Origin: Lentisphaeria bacterium
GTDB taxonomy: Bacteria; Verrucomicrobiota; Lentisphaeria; Victivallales; Victivallaceae
DNA length: 64,000 nt
Reading direction: 5' to 3'
Assembly: GCA_022009855.1 (NCBI GenBank)
Contig: CP091727.1
Coordinates: 496,001 to 560,000 of the forward strand
Shown: one piece after another, positions 24,246 through 32,896 of the stretch
Position numbering within the stretch: the first letter of the stretch is position 1
Layout: every line of letters begins with the position of its first letter
Position numbers and translations under genes: made by a program
Notes under the pieces: generated by a model
What the model saw: only the letters and a program-made list of their open reading frames with translations
Told to the model about the DNA's origin: nothing
Database searches by the model: none

Positions 24246-24381
24246 ACAACCTCGCCTGAACAGTTCGATTTTTCTATGAGTATCGGGGTCGTTCCAATAT
24301 AAACGTTTCCCCGCGTTGAATTATTGCCCGGTACTGCAAACCGCCGGTTCTTACTGCATAAAATCAAAATCCCCGCCCGCA

Positions 24382-24410
24382 TTGGCAAAATTCCGGAAGT
24401 ATAGTATATT
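24382..24410 (+). promoter_or_regulatory. Promoter of glyS
   Basis: TTGGCA (24382-24387) and TATATT (24405-24410) are separated by exactly 17 bases, 77 bases before the glyS start codon. This is the best consensus-like promoter in the window. Confidence 0.65.
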
Positions 24411-24486
24411 ATAACTTTGATCGGAAAACAATCAACTGCGGGGAACCGTTCAGCGGCCCCGCGCGACAGGCAAGGAGCCGGCAATC

Positions 24487-25818
24487 ATGGCGGAAGAGGA
24501 CGTCAAAAATCAGGAGCTGATGGATAAGATCGTCAGCTTGTGCAAGCGCCGCGGATTCGTATTTCCCAGTTCGGAAATCTACGGCGGATTCAACGGATTC
24601 TGGGACTACGGCCCCTACGGCTCGCGCATGAAGCGCGCCATCGAAAACCTCTGGTGGCACGAAATGGTCGAAACCCGCGACAACGTCGAGGGACTCGATT
24701 CGACCATCATCTGCCACCCGCGCGTCTGGAAGGCCTCCGGCCACATCGACCAGTTCAGCGACCTCATGACCGACTGCAAGAAATGCAAGTCCCGCTACCG
24801 GGTCGATCAGATGGAGGACCCCACCACCTGCCCGAACTGCGGCTCGAAGGACCTCACCGAACCGCGGGAATTCAACCTGATGATGAAGACCTTCGTCGGC
24901 CCGGTCTTCGACGACGAGCACGTCGCCTATCTGCGCGCCGAAACCTGCCAGCCGATCTTCGTGGACTTCCACAGCGTCCGGATCGCCACCCGCCAGAAGC
25001 TCCCCTTCGGCATCGCCCAGATCGGCAAGGCGTTCCGCAACGAGATCAATCCGCGCAACTTCACCTTCCGCAGCCGCGAATTCACCCAGATGGAGATGGA
25101 GTTCTTCTGCGACGGCGAAGAGGGCATGGAGTGGTTCGAATACTGGAAACAGCAGCGGATCAACTACTATAAGAACAAGCTGAAGTTCGACGACAGCTTC
25201 TTCCGCATCTACGAGCACGAGAAGCTCGCCCACTACGCCAAGGCGGCGATCGACATCGAGGTCAAGTTCCCCTTCGGATGGGGAGAACTCGAAGGAGTTC
25301 ACCACCGCGGCACCTGGGACCTCTCGCGCCACAGCGAATTCTCCGGCAACGACCTCCAGTACATGGACCACGACAACGGCCGCAAACTCATGCCGACCGT
25401 CATCGAAACCAGTGTCGGTCTCGACCGCACCATGCTCGCGCTGCTCGGCAGGGCCTACGACGAGGAGAAGGCCGCCACCAACCGCGAGGGGATGGAGGAG
25501 GACATCCGTGTCGTGCTCCATCTGCCGCCGCTGGTCGCGCCGATCCAGGTGGCGGTGCTGCCTCAGTCCAAGAAACTCAAGGAGCAGGCCTACGCCCTCT
25601 ACAAAGACATCGACCGCCACTTCCGCGCCGAATACGACGAAACCGGCAGCATCGGCAAACGCTACCGCCGCCAGGACGAGATCGGCACCCCCTACTGCAT
25701 CACCTTCGACTTCGATTCGGTCAACGACAACGCGGTCACGGTTCGCGACCGCGACACCATGCTGCAGGAGCGGGTCAACGTGACGCAGCTGCGCGACTAC
25801 CTCGAAAAAGAAGATTGA
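24487..25818 (+). CDS. glyS: Glycyl-tRNA synthetase, single-chain class II type
   Basis: 443 residues, uninterrupted. It charges tRNA-Gly. The start MAEEDVKNQELMDKIVSLCK leads into RGFVFPSSEIYGGFNGFWDY (motif 1 region of the eukaryote/Firmicute-like alpha2 enzyme). A zinc-ribbon insertion follows (CKKCKSRY ... CPNCGSKD). Motif 2 is FRNEINPRNFTFRSREFTQM, motif 3 ETSVGLDRTML, and the anticodon-binding domain follows. The gene ends 20 bases before a strong terminator. Its own promoter precedes it. Confidence 0.95.
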   Translation: MAEEDVKNQELMDKIVSLCKRRGFVFPSSEIYGGFNGFWDYGPYGSRMKRAIENLWWHEMVETRDNVEGLDSTIICHPRVWKASGHIDQFSDLMTDCKKCKSRYRVDQMEDPTTCPNCGSKDLTEPREFNLMMKTFVGPVFDDEHVAYLRAETCQPIFVDFHSVRIATRQKLPFGIAQIGKAFRNEINPRNFTFRSREFTQMEMEFFCDGEEGMEWFEYWKQQRINYYKNKLKFDDSFFRIYEHEKLAHYAKAAIDIEVKFPFGWGELEGVHHRGTWDLSRHSEFSGNDLQYMDHDNGRKLMPTVIETSVGLDRTMLALLGRAYDEEKAATNREGMEEDIRVVLHLPPLVAPIQVAVLPQSKKLKEQAYALYKDIDRHFRAEYDETGSIGKRYRRQDEIGTPYCITFDFDSVNDNAVTVRDRDTMLQERVNVTQLRDYLEKED

Positions 25819-25838
25819 AGAGTAACGCTCCGTATCGG

Positions 25839-25869
25839 GGGAGAGCGTGATCCGCACGCTCTCCCTTTT
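25839..25869 (+). terminator. Rho-independent terminator after glyS
   Basis: GGGAGAGCGTG (25839-25849) pairs with CACGCTCTCCC (25855-25865) around ATCCG and is followed by TTTTATTTTA. It lies only 26 bases before the next start codon, so the following gene is partly insulated from glyS. Confidence 0.88.
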
Positions 25870-25894
25870 ATTTTACCGGGAAAGGAGAGCCGCC

Positions 25895-26701
25895 ATGGAG
25901 AGAGCACAGATCGAAACCACCATCCGGAATCTCTACCGCCGGACCGGCGCCGCCGAATTCTTTGAAGAACCGACGGTCCGGGTTGCCTCGGCGGAGGATC
26001 CGTTCTTTCAGAAGTTCAAGAGCGTCATCGGCCCCTTCCACTGGACCCCGCAGGAGGTGTTGCAGCGGAAGTTCCCGGAGGCGACGGCGAAATCGGTGAT
26101 CGTCTGGGTTCTCCCGGTCTGCCGGAAAGCGCGGGAAACCAACCGAGACGAAACCGAACGGCCCTCCGTCGAGTGGGCGGCAGTGCGTTCCTTCGGTGAA
26201 ATCCTCAACGAGGAGATGCGCTCCCAGCTGGCGGCGCTGCTCACCGAAGCCGGATATCCGGCCGTTGCGCCGCACCTCGAACAACGGGAGATCTACCCCG
26301 CCCCCGGCTGGGATGTGAAACACTTCACCTCGAGCTGGTCCGAGCGGCACGTCGCCTTCGTGGCGGGAGCGGGCACCTTCGGGCTCTCCGCCGGGCTCAT
26401 CACCGAACACGGCGTCGCCATCCGGCTCGGTTCGGTGGTGACGACGCTGGAACTCCCGGCGGATCCGCGCCCCTACGGCGACGATCCCTTCGCCTGGTGC
26501 ACCCGCTGCGGCGCCTGCATCCGCCGCTGTCCGGGGCACGCGATCGGCAAGGAATTCGCCGACCGGGACAAACCCGGATGCGCCCACTATTGCGTGACGC
26601 ACGTCGCTCCCGGCCGGGCGGAACACTACGGCTGGGTTGACCGCGCCCTCGGCTGTGCGCTCTGTCAGACCGCGGTACCGTGCGAATTTCACCGCCCGTA
26701 G
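25895..26701 (+). CDS. QueG-like 4Fe-4S protein (epoxyqueuosine reductase family)
   Basis: 268 residues starting MERAQIETTIRNLYRRTGAA, with AAAGGAG before the ATG. The C-terminal half has two iron-sulphur cysteine sets: CTRCGACIRRCPGHAI and then a second set, CAHYC ... GCALCQTAVPC. The middle AGAGTFGLSAGLITEHGVAI resembles the cobalamin-binding side of QueG. QueG performs the last step of queuosine synthesis, but this protein is shorter than usual QueG (about 350 residues) and no other queuosine gene is near. A QueG-like reductase of other function is equally possible. Confidence 0.65.
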   Translation: MERAQIETTIRNLYRRTGAAEFFEEPTVRVASAEDPFFQKFKSVIGPFHWTPQEVLQRKFPEATAKSVIVWVLPVCRKARETNRDETERPSVEWAAVRSFGEILNEEMRSQLAALLTEAGYPAVAPHLEQREIYPAPGWDVKHFTSSWSERHVAFVAGAGTFGLSAGLITEHGVAIRLGSVVTTLELPADPRPYGDDPFAWCTRCGACIRRCPGHAIGKEFADRDKPGCAHYCVTHVAPGRAEHYGWVDRALGCALCQTAVPCEFHRP

Positions 26702-26737
26702 CTTCGGTCGGGTTCGTAGAAGCCGGATGCGGGAAGG

Positions 26738-26770
26738 AAAAACCTTTTCGAGGAAAGGTTCTTTCCTTCT
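26738..26770. terminator. Hairpin after the QueG-like gene
   Basis: AACCTTT and AAAGGTT pair around a short TCGAGG loop, and the stem extends imperfectly with GGAAA/TTTCC on each side. It sits about 40 bases past the stop codon. There is no clean T-tract, so termination is only suggested; coordinates are approximate. Confidence 0.35.
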
Positions 26771-26801
26771 CGCGCTCTTCCTTTCCAAACCTTTTTGAGC
26801 A

Positions 26802-26837
26802 GCATTGATTCAATTGGTAGACCAATTGAATCAATGC
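26802..26837. repeat. Perfect 17-bp inverted repeat at the island boundary
   Basis: GCATTGATTCAATTGGT is followed by two bases (AG) and its exact reverse complement. It lies at the change from GC-rich chromosome to the AT-rich island. It could be a bidirectional terminator, an operator or the scar of an integrated element; the sequence alone does not decide. Confidence 0.7.
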
Positions 26838-27018
26838 GGGCTTGAAAATTCGACCTCGAAACAGGTTCTGTGTCACAAAGTAAAGAGAAAAGTTGCGCCC
26901 TCGTTTGTCATCTGCAACCGTTCAGAAGCAAATGTGCGCAAAATATCGGACACTACCATTTTTATAATATTGGCAATAAAACAAGCACAAAAGACAGCAA
27001 GCAATAAAACCAATAAAA

Positions 27019-27249
27019 TTATTTTTTTAAAATATTTTCCCTGTTAAGTAATTGGTAGCTTCGGGTTTTAATAATAATAACAATAGCAAGAAGAAAAAGC
27101 AGTGATATTTGAGTGCCATAAATAATTATTGAAGTCCCCATAGGAGTGAACAATATCAATAGAATAACAATGAAAAGCTCAGCAAAAGTAACAATATTAT
27201 TCTTTATACTTTGCATTTGTAGTTCCATCGTGTAAAAATATTGCTTCAT
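27019..27249 (-). CDS. Small two-helix membrane protein
   Basis: 76 residues. Two hydrophobic segments are visible: TFAELFIVILLILFTPMG and then GTQISLLFLLAIVIIIK, ending with a basic tail (LLNRENILKK). No family recognised. It is the last gene of the AT-rich minus-strand series, 163 bases downstream of the next one. The start could be MKQYFYTM or the internal MELQMQ. Confidence 0.5.
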   Translation of the reverse strand: MKQYFYTMELQMQSIKNNIVTFAELFIVILLILFTPMGTSIIIYGTQISLLFLLAIVIIIKTRSYQLLNRENILKK

Positions 27250-27411
27250 AGGCGAAAAGTCGACCTGAATTCCCTGGATGGAAATCTCAGCAAGGCTCCA
27301 CTAAAATTCTCCAATCATTTTCGTATGTCCTGATACGCATACAATCAATTTTAATGCATCTTGTCCCAACGGCATCGGTTACGCTCGTCGGCTGATCCAA
27401 AAAGTTCAACG

Positions 27412-27711
27412 TCAGTTAAATTCGTCAGGAAAATGTTTCTTCAATAAGCTTAAAATATCAAATTTCTCGTATGTATATATTGCTTCATCTTGAATCTGCT
27501 TTAGCTTATTTAACAGTAAAGTATCTTGTTTTTCAAGTCTTGATATGACTGTTTGTAATAGAAGTACATTCTGGTTTTCCATATTAATTTTATATATTGT
27601 ATTTTTTTCCATTGCATGTGACCATTCGTCCAGAGATATAATTACTGCAGTTATCGTATTGGATATTATAAGAATAAAAACATATATCAAATAAAAAGAT
27701 TTCTTTTTCAT
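27412..27711 (-). CDS. Small membrane-anchored coiled-coil protein, paralogue 1
   Basis: 99 residues, intact. N-terminal membrane helix (SFYLIYVFILIISNTITAVI), then a soluble helical part, NVLLLQTVISRLEKQDTLLL followed by NKLKQIQDE. This matches the frame-corrected product of the gene at 27802 (NKLFLQALIERLEKND, then ELRQIRG) along its whole length, so the two are tandem paralogues. Function unknown; small anchored helical proteins next to Rhs-type remnants are often immunity factors, which is only a guess here. Confidence 0.6.
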   Translation of the reverse strand: MKKKSFYLIYVFILIISNTITAVIISLDEWSHAMEKNTIYKINMENQNVLLLQTVISRLEKQDTLLLNKLKQIQDEAIYTYEKFDILSLLKKHFPDEFN

Positions 27712-27801
27712 TTTGTGACAAATTTCCCAAGATTAATCTTTAGAACCCGTTGCTTATCTTATTAATTCTTGTTCATATTATAGCCACATCTGGAATTCAT
27801 C

Positions 27802-28084
27802 TTAGTGTTGGTTTATTAGATTTATTAAATTCGATCCTTCCGTTGAAAATATAAACTTACCTCGTATTTGCCTTAATTCGTTGACTATTTCTGGATCGTT
27901 TTTTTCCAACCTCTCTATTAAGGCTTGTAAAAAAAAGCTTGTTTCTTTCCCCTGCTTCAATATTAAACATAAATATTTGCCCGACGGAAATAAGCTGACA
28001 GCATTTTTTACTTATAATACCCGTTAATATATTTGTACCAATTAAAATCAATATAAGCATACTGAAAAACAATATTTTTTTCAT
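27802..28084 (-). CDS. Small membrane-anchored coiled-coil protein, paralogue 2 (frame break)
   Basis: About 93 residues when one T is removed from the T8 run near 27940. The product starts MKKILFFSMLILILIGTNIL (membrane helix), continues NKLFLQALIERLEKNDPEIV and ends NLINLINQH. It aligns with the intact neighbour at 27412. The ATG overlaps the TGA of the upstream gene by four bases (ATGA), a sign of coupled translation and of a correct start. Without the correction the frame ends early at 27857. Confidence 0.6.
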
Positions 28085-28865
28085 TTATTAACACTCTCTT
28101 TTAACTCTTCTTTGCAAGATAAGCAACAATTTGGGATAGCTTCGGTTGCCCAGTTTCGACAAACGTAAAAATCCTTGAGATTCAGGATCGCCACGGCAAA
28201 ATTATGAGAAGTATAGTATGTTTCCCCCTCGAATAATTTTTTATACAACTGATTAATAATTATTTTACTCGTATCATCTGAATTTTAAATATAGACAAAA
28301 TCCCGCTCCTCGGCTATATCTAATGTGAACCACCATCCATCTTGCGGTAATATACCTCTTATTTCGATCATTGTTTGTCGATAATGAGGATCTGATTTAA
28401 ATGTATGAGAGATAAAATGATATCCACACTCATCCTTATCAACGTCAGAAATACCAAGTTGTTTTGTTGCAGCTTTGATTTTTGATAAATCAACAAATGG
28501 AGGAATATAAACATTCCATGCTTCACTCTTATTGTGGGTATTGAAAAGTTTTTTTAAATCAAAATCCTGCTTTAATCTACCTATAATGATAATTTCCTTT
28601 TGAAACAAATTATGCTTTTCAGCACAATAATATTTTCCTTTCATATTGTCCAGCAAAAATTAATATCGAGATTTCTCCAATCTTTATCTGAAAAAGTGAA
28701 AAACTCTTTTTTGTTTGTTAAAAATATTTCCTGTTCTGAAACGACAAACGATTTTACGAGAAATAGAACTACCAAAACTATAAAAATTAAAAGAAAGATA
28801 TTTCTTTTTTTATTTTTTTCATTCAAAAAAACTATTCTGCTTTTTTTTACGATTGCAAATTCCAA
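28081..28865 (-). CDS. Membrane-anchored protein of unknown function (frame break and internal stop)
   Basis: Three segments read as one protein of about 260 residues. Segment 1 has a membrane helix (NIFLLIFIVLVVLFLVKSFV). An added T near 28664 joins it to LLDNMKGKYYCAEKHNLFQK. Segment 2 ends AEERDFVYI at a TAA at 28285. The same frame continues beyond that stop as NSDDTSKIIINQLYKKLF and ends CCLSCKEELKESVNK, where the TGA overlaps the next gene's ATG. The open frame past the TAA and the ATGA coupling suggest the TAA is an error or a recent mutation. No family recognised. Confidence 0.5.
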
Positions 28866-28898
28866 TTGACAAAATTGAGATTCTCATAAATCTCAATT

Positions 28899-29573
28899 CT
28901 AATATCTGTGCCGGGCGTCTGCCTTGATTCCTGCATTTATCGACAAAACAATATAAATAAATACCAGATTTCGGGTAACCTGATACAAATCTCCGCCCAA
29001 AACATGATCTATTCCCAATATTGCAAAGCAGAAAACCAGTAAATAACAAGGGATGTCCTTGACAATACCTTTGGAGATTTTACAAGTAATTATTGTAGGG
29101 AAACGACAAATACATAAGGGGATGCCGAAAAGCAGAAGAGCAAGGAAAATGATTACAGGCAGAACCATCTCTGATATCAGCATGCTGAACCCCAGATCCA
29201 TAAGCCTTCCCGTATTATCAATTCCCCAATTCAATAATATTATTCGCGATGGATAGGTCAACAACAATCCGCCAATTATCAATAGGATGTAGAGCCATCT
29301 TTTTCGAAGGGTTCTCAAACCGCGTTTCCTTCTACCTGAAATTACAGCAATCCCGACACAAGATAATATCAACAGAAGGATCCCGCCGACACCATCATAT
29401 ATTTGCGAGAAAAGGGAAGAGAGTTCATTCAACTCTTTCTCGTTTGTTTCTACATGAAATAGATCATACTTTGTCTTGTAGAATAAAAAAAGATAATCAA
29501 GTATGAACAAATAGAAGAATATGATTTTACATGCAGTATACAGATCTTTTTTCATGTTTTTCATCATCCTCAA
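28899..29573 (-). CDS. Multi-helix membrane protein of unknown function
   Basis: 224 residues, intact, with about five hydrophobic segments (for example KIIFFYLFILDYLFLFY, GVGGILLLILSCVGIAVI and LPVIIFLALLLFGIPLCI). The start may be the internal MKNMKKDLYTA rather than the first Met. It is the first gene of the AT-rich minus-strand series and lies 33 bases from the next gene. No family is recognised; it could be a transporter-like or immunity-type protein. Confidence 0.6.
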   Translation of the reverse strand: MRMMKNMKKDLYTACKIIFFYLFILDYLFLFYKTKYDLFHVETNEKELNELSSLFSQIYDGVGGILLLILSCVGIAVISGRRKRGLRTLRKRWLYILLIIGGLLLTYPSRIILLNWGIDNTGRLMDLGFSMLISEMVLPVIIFLALLLFGIPLCICRFPTIITCKISKGIVKDIPCYLLVFCFAILGIDHVLGGDLYQVTRNLVFIYIVLSINAGIKADARHRY

Positions 29574-29639
29574 TCTTCAGGCGGTAGTGCTCCCGGGGAA
29601 ACCGTGAAAAGCCAATTTCAGAACCACTGTATAGCATCA

Positions 29640-29832
29640 AATTCTGCGTTATGTGGAACCGGAAGGGATTTTCGTCACCGTCCACCGGGTTCTCCAACGC
29701 GCCAGAGCAGGAGTAAATGTATGCCGCCCGGGGAAATGTCACCGTTCCGTCGCCCACGTTCATCGCCGTTCTTCTCCCCCACAGTGTCTCACAGGTGCAT
29801 GTAAGTCCACCATTCACTATAGTCGAGATCAT
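29640..29832 (-). pseudogene. Rhs-core-like remnant
   Basis: A GC-rich minus-strand frame reads AAYIYSCSGALENPVDGDEN followed by PFRF, which resembles the 'Y.Y...G........NPFRFS' block just before the junction in Rhs repeat-associated core domains. The expected 'D.ETGLYYYGYRYY' continuation is missing; sequence after NPFRFH is not Rhs-like in any frame. It therefore looks like a fragment whose C-terminal part was lost or replaced by the AT-rich genes. Resemblance is limited to one block, so confidence is low. Confidence 0.4.
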
Positions 29833-30254
29833 CTCATTTGCAAGCTGATTGAGCGTTTATTCAATATTATTCTTTCGCTGGCGAGTGTCATGATATATCA
29901 ATTTGCACCGGCCATCGGCAATTGCTCAGAACGTGCAACCTGTCGGGCGTAGCCGGAGTTCGAGTGTAGTAACCACATGGGAAACAACAAAGGAAGAGGA
30001 ACACATGCCGGAGCCGTTGATTCCGAAACACGGCGGCGAATCACCTACCAACTGGAAGTGCGGATCTATGACGCGACCGTTGCATTCTGCGCCCGCTACA
30101 TCGACCGCCGCGGCTCCTCACGCAGCATGGTATGGGGTAGGCCGACCTTCTCCCGCATCTGAACTGCGGTCGGTCGGCCTGACCTCCGCGAACCGTTCAG
30201 CGTGGGCAATGGATTTTCACCGCAGTGTCCTCCCGCAGCGGACGACTCCCCCAC
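29833..30254. other. Gene-free stretch
   Basis: No frame with family resemblance, codon bias or a ribosome site was found on either strand. It separates the AT-rich island from the GC-rich sugar-related genes. The bases near 29960 (GTTCGAGTGTAGTAAC) resemble those before the AraC gene near 39506 (GTTCGAGTATAGTTAC) and could be a promoter-like element. Confidence 0.4.
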
Positions 30255-30283
30255 AAAAAAAACGCCCCGGAACACTCCGGGAC
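30255..30283 (-). terminator. Terminator of the secreted binding-protein gene
   Basis: On the minus strand CCCGGA and TCCGGG pair around GTGT, with CG/CG extension, followed by eight T residues. It starts about 30 bases after the stop codon at 30311. Confidence 0.8.
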
Positions 30284-30310
30284 GATGACCGAAAGCTCGA
30301 CGCTGTCGCG

Positions 30311-30831
30311 TCATTTCACTTCGAACAGCTTCACGTCGGAAACCTCCAGAGAGGTCCCCGGCGTCGCGAGCCCGAACCCGAACATGGGGACCCGGTAAGT
30401 TTCCGTGATGTCGGCGGCAGGCGAAAAGTCGAGGCTCAGTTTTTCCGCCTCTCCCGCCTTCAGCTTGAAAGACTTGTCCGTCAGCAGCGTCCATGGTCTC
30501 TTATTGAGATTGACGGCCATTCTCACCGTCAGATCGGCGCTGGACTTGACGGTTGCTTCAACCCGGTACTTCACTCCGCCCCGGAGTCCCTTGGCGTAGG
30601 GAACGATAAACTGCGCATTGTTGAGATTCGGCTTTTCCGCATTGTTCGCCCTGATTTCAATTTTCGCCACCCCCTCGGAGACCGTGGCAGTGCTCTCAAT
30701 CGCCTTCACATGCCAGAAGAAAAAACCTTTTTCGGCGCCTTAAACACCGTCTCATGAAGCAGGGTTTCCGCAGCTCCGACCGCAAATATGCCGAAAACGC
30801 CGAGCAGAAGAAGGGGAAGGATTCTTTTCAT
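30311..30831 (-). CDS. Secreted CBM-like beta-sandwich protein (one frame break)
   Basis: About 173 residues. A signal peptide (MKRILPLLLLGVFGIFAVGA) precedes a single beta-sandwich-like domain: GGVKYRVEATVKSSADLTVR, then RPWTLLTDKSFKLKAGEAEK and ending PGTSLEVSDVKLFEVK. This pattern resembles CBM4/9-type carbohydrate-binding modules, which usually sit beside glycosidase domains; here it stands alone. The frame breaks near 30727 in a T-run. It probably binds polysaccharide outside the cytoplasm. No catalytic domain is present. Confidence 0.6.
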
Positions 30832-31027
30832 GACTGACTCCTTTCGTTGCTATTGAACCGCCGTGGGGACGGAAACTTTTATTATTATATCACGCAATCG
30901 GCACCTTGTCAAATTTCTCCGGATCGATGCTCCGGCATGCTCATTTTTCCCGGAAGCAACTTGAAAAAACGGTTCGGAAAGATTAAATTAATTCCACTTT
31001 CAAAACCGGAACCGGATTCCTTTTGCC

Positions 31028-32776
31028 ATGAATATTCTGAAAAAATTCCTCTCCTATTACCGCCCCTATCAGGCTCTCTTCTGGTGTGACATGTTCTGCG
31101 CGCTGGCAGTCTGTGCGATCGACCTGGCGTTCCCCAGATTCTCAAGCTGCTCACCACCGGCCTCTTCACCGAAGGGACGGAGGCGATCCTCCGCAGCCTC
31201 TGGCTGATCGGAGTCGGCCTGCTGCTTTTGTATATCGTCCGTTACGGCTGCCAGTATTTCATCACCACCTGGGGGCACGTGATGGGGGCGCGCATGGAAA
31301 GCGACATGCGGCAGGATCTCTTCGACCACTATCAGCGGCTCAGTTTCTCCTATTATGACCGCAACAACACCGGGGAGATGATGTCCAAGCTGGTGAGCGA
31401 CCTCTTCGACATCTCCGAACTGGCGCATCACGGTCCGGAAAACATCGTCATTTCCCTGCTCAAGATCGTCGGGTCCTTCGCCATTCTGATGTTCATCAAC
31501 GTGCCGATGACGCTGATTCTGCTCGCGGTCACGGTGATGATGGCGCTCTTCTCGATCCGCAAAAACCGCCGGATGCACGCGGTTTTCCTGGACAACCGCC
31601 GCAAAATCGCCGGCGTTAACGCCCGGGTTCAGGATTCCCTCTCCGGAATCCGTGTGGTAAAATCCTTCGCCAACGAAGAGCTGGAACGGGGCAAGTTCAG
31701 CCACTCCAACCTGCAGTTTCTCGACTCCAAGGTGAGCAATTACAAGGTCATGGGCAGTTTCCACGCCGGGAACGGCTTCTTTCAGGGGCTGCTCTACACT
31801 TCGATCCTGGTCAGCGGCGGCTGGTTCATCGCCCGCGGCTCCCTCGCCCCCCGGCGAACTGGCGATCTACGCACTTTACATCGGCATCTTCCTCAATCCG
31901 GTCGAAGTGCTCATCAACTTCACGGAACAGTTTCAGAAGGGATATGCCGGATTCAAACGTTTCGTCGAAGTGATCGAAACCGTACCGGACATCGTCGATC
32001 GTCCGGGGCGCATCCGCTGCGGCTGACCGCAGGAGAGATCGTTTTCGATCACGTCTCCTTCCGTTACGACGGCAGCCGGGAAATTCTTCACAATCTGAAC
32101 CTCCGGATCGCACCCGGCAGAACTCTTGCTCTGGTCGGACCTTCCGGCGGCGGCAAGACGACGCTCTGCTCGCTGGTGCCGCGCTTCTACGACGTGACCG
32201 GCGGCAGGGTGCTGATCGACGGGGAGGACGTCCGCGACGTGACGCTCAAATCGCTCCGCGGCGCGATCGGAATCGTGCAGCAGGAGGTCTACATGTTCTC
32301 CGGCACGCTGCGCGAAAACATCGGTTACGGTCGCCCCGGCGCGACGGGAGGAGGAGATCATCGAAGCGGCGAAACGGGCAAACATCCACGATTTCATCAT
32401 GTCGCTGCCCGATCAGTACGACACCTATGCAGGGGAGCGGGGGGCACGGCTTTCCGGCGGGCAGAAACAGCGGATTTCCATTGCGCGGGTCTTCCTCAAG
32501 AATCCGAAGATTCTGATTCTTGATGAGGCGACCAGCGCACTCGACAACGAGAGCGAGCGGCACATCCAGAGCGCGCTGGAGGAGCTTTCGCGCGGCAGAA
32601 CCACCATCGTGATCGCCCACCGGCTGAGCACGATCCGCAACGCCGACGAGATCATCGTCATCAACCATGCCGGAGTCGAAGAGCGCGGCACCCACCGGGA
32701 ACTGCTGGAACAGGATGGACTCTATGCCAAGTATTACCGGATGCAGTTCGAGGGGGCGGACGAGCTGGGATATTGA
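31028..32776 (+). CDS. ABC exporter, fused membrane-ATPase type (MsbA-like) (frame breaks)
   Basis: About 582 residues. The N-terminal six-helix membrane domain includes RMESDMRQDLFDHYQRLSFS and YYDRNNTGEMMSKLVSDLFD, the coupling region of MsbA-type exporters. The ATPase domain has Walker A GPSGGGKTTL, Q-loop VQQEVYMFSGTLRENI, signature RLSGGQKQRISIARV, Walker B ILILDEATSALD and H-loop IAHRLSTI. Such proteins export lipids, drugs or peptides as homodimers. Breaks lie near 31131, 31850, 31997 and 32345, all at C/G runs. The substrate cannot be told. Confidence 0.85.
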
Positions 32777-32896
32777 GAATGGAAGGCGGAATTTGGACCA
32801 TATTGATTGATCCATATTTTCCGCCGGCCAGATCAATATTGCCCAAGCGTATTCTTTTTTCCCGCATTATACTAAACTGAAACAATCATCTATTCC

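Larger units (their letters stand above)
26838..29573. other. AT-rich genomic island with small membrane-protein genes
   Basis: Base composition drops sharply here compared with both flanks, and A/T codon endings dominate. All supportable genes are on the minus strand and most encode membrane proteins with no recognised family. Stretches without a supported gene are 26838-27018, 27250-27411 and 27712-27801. The composition, lack of housekeeping genes and the Rhs-like remnant at its right edge point to horizontal acquisition. Confidence 0.7.

Noticed and set aside
26805..27047. Plus-strand open frame starting inside the inverted repeat
   Set aside because: It begins with TTG within the palindrome, has no ribosome site and no domain resemblance.
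27250..27411. A further small gene between the island genes
   Set aside because: No open frame of useful length with a start and ribosome site; composition is mixed.
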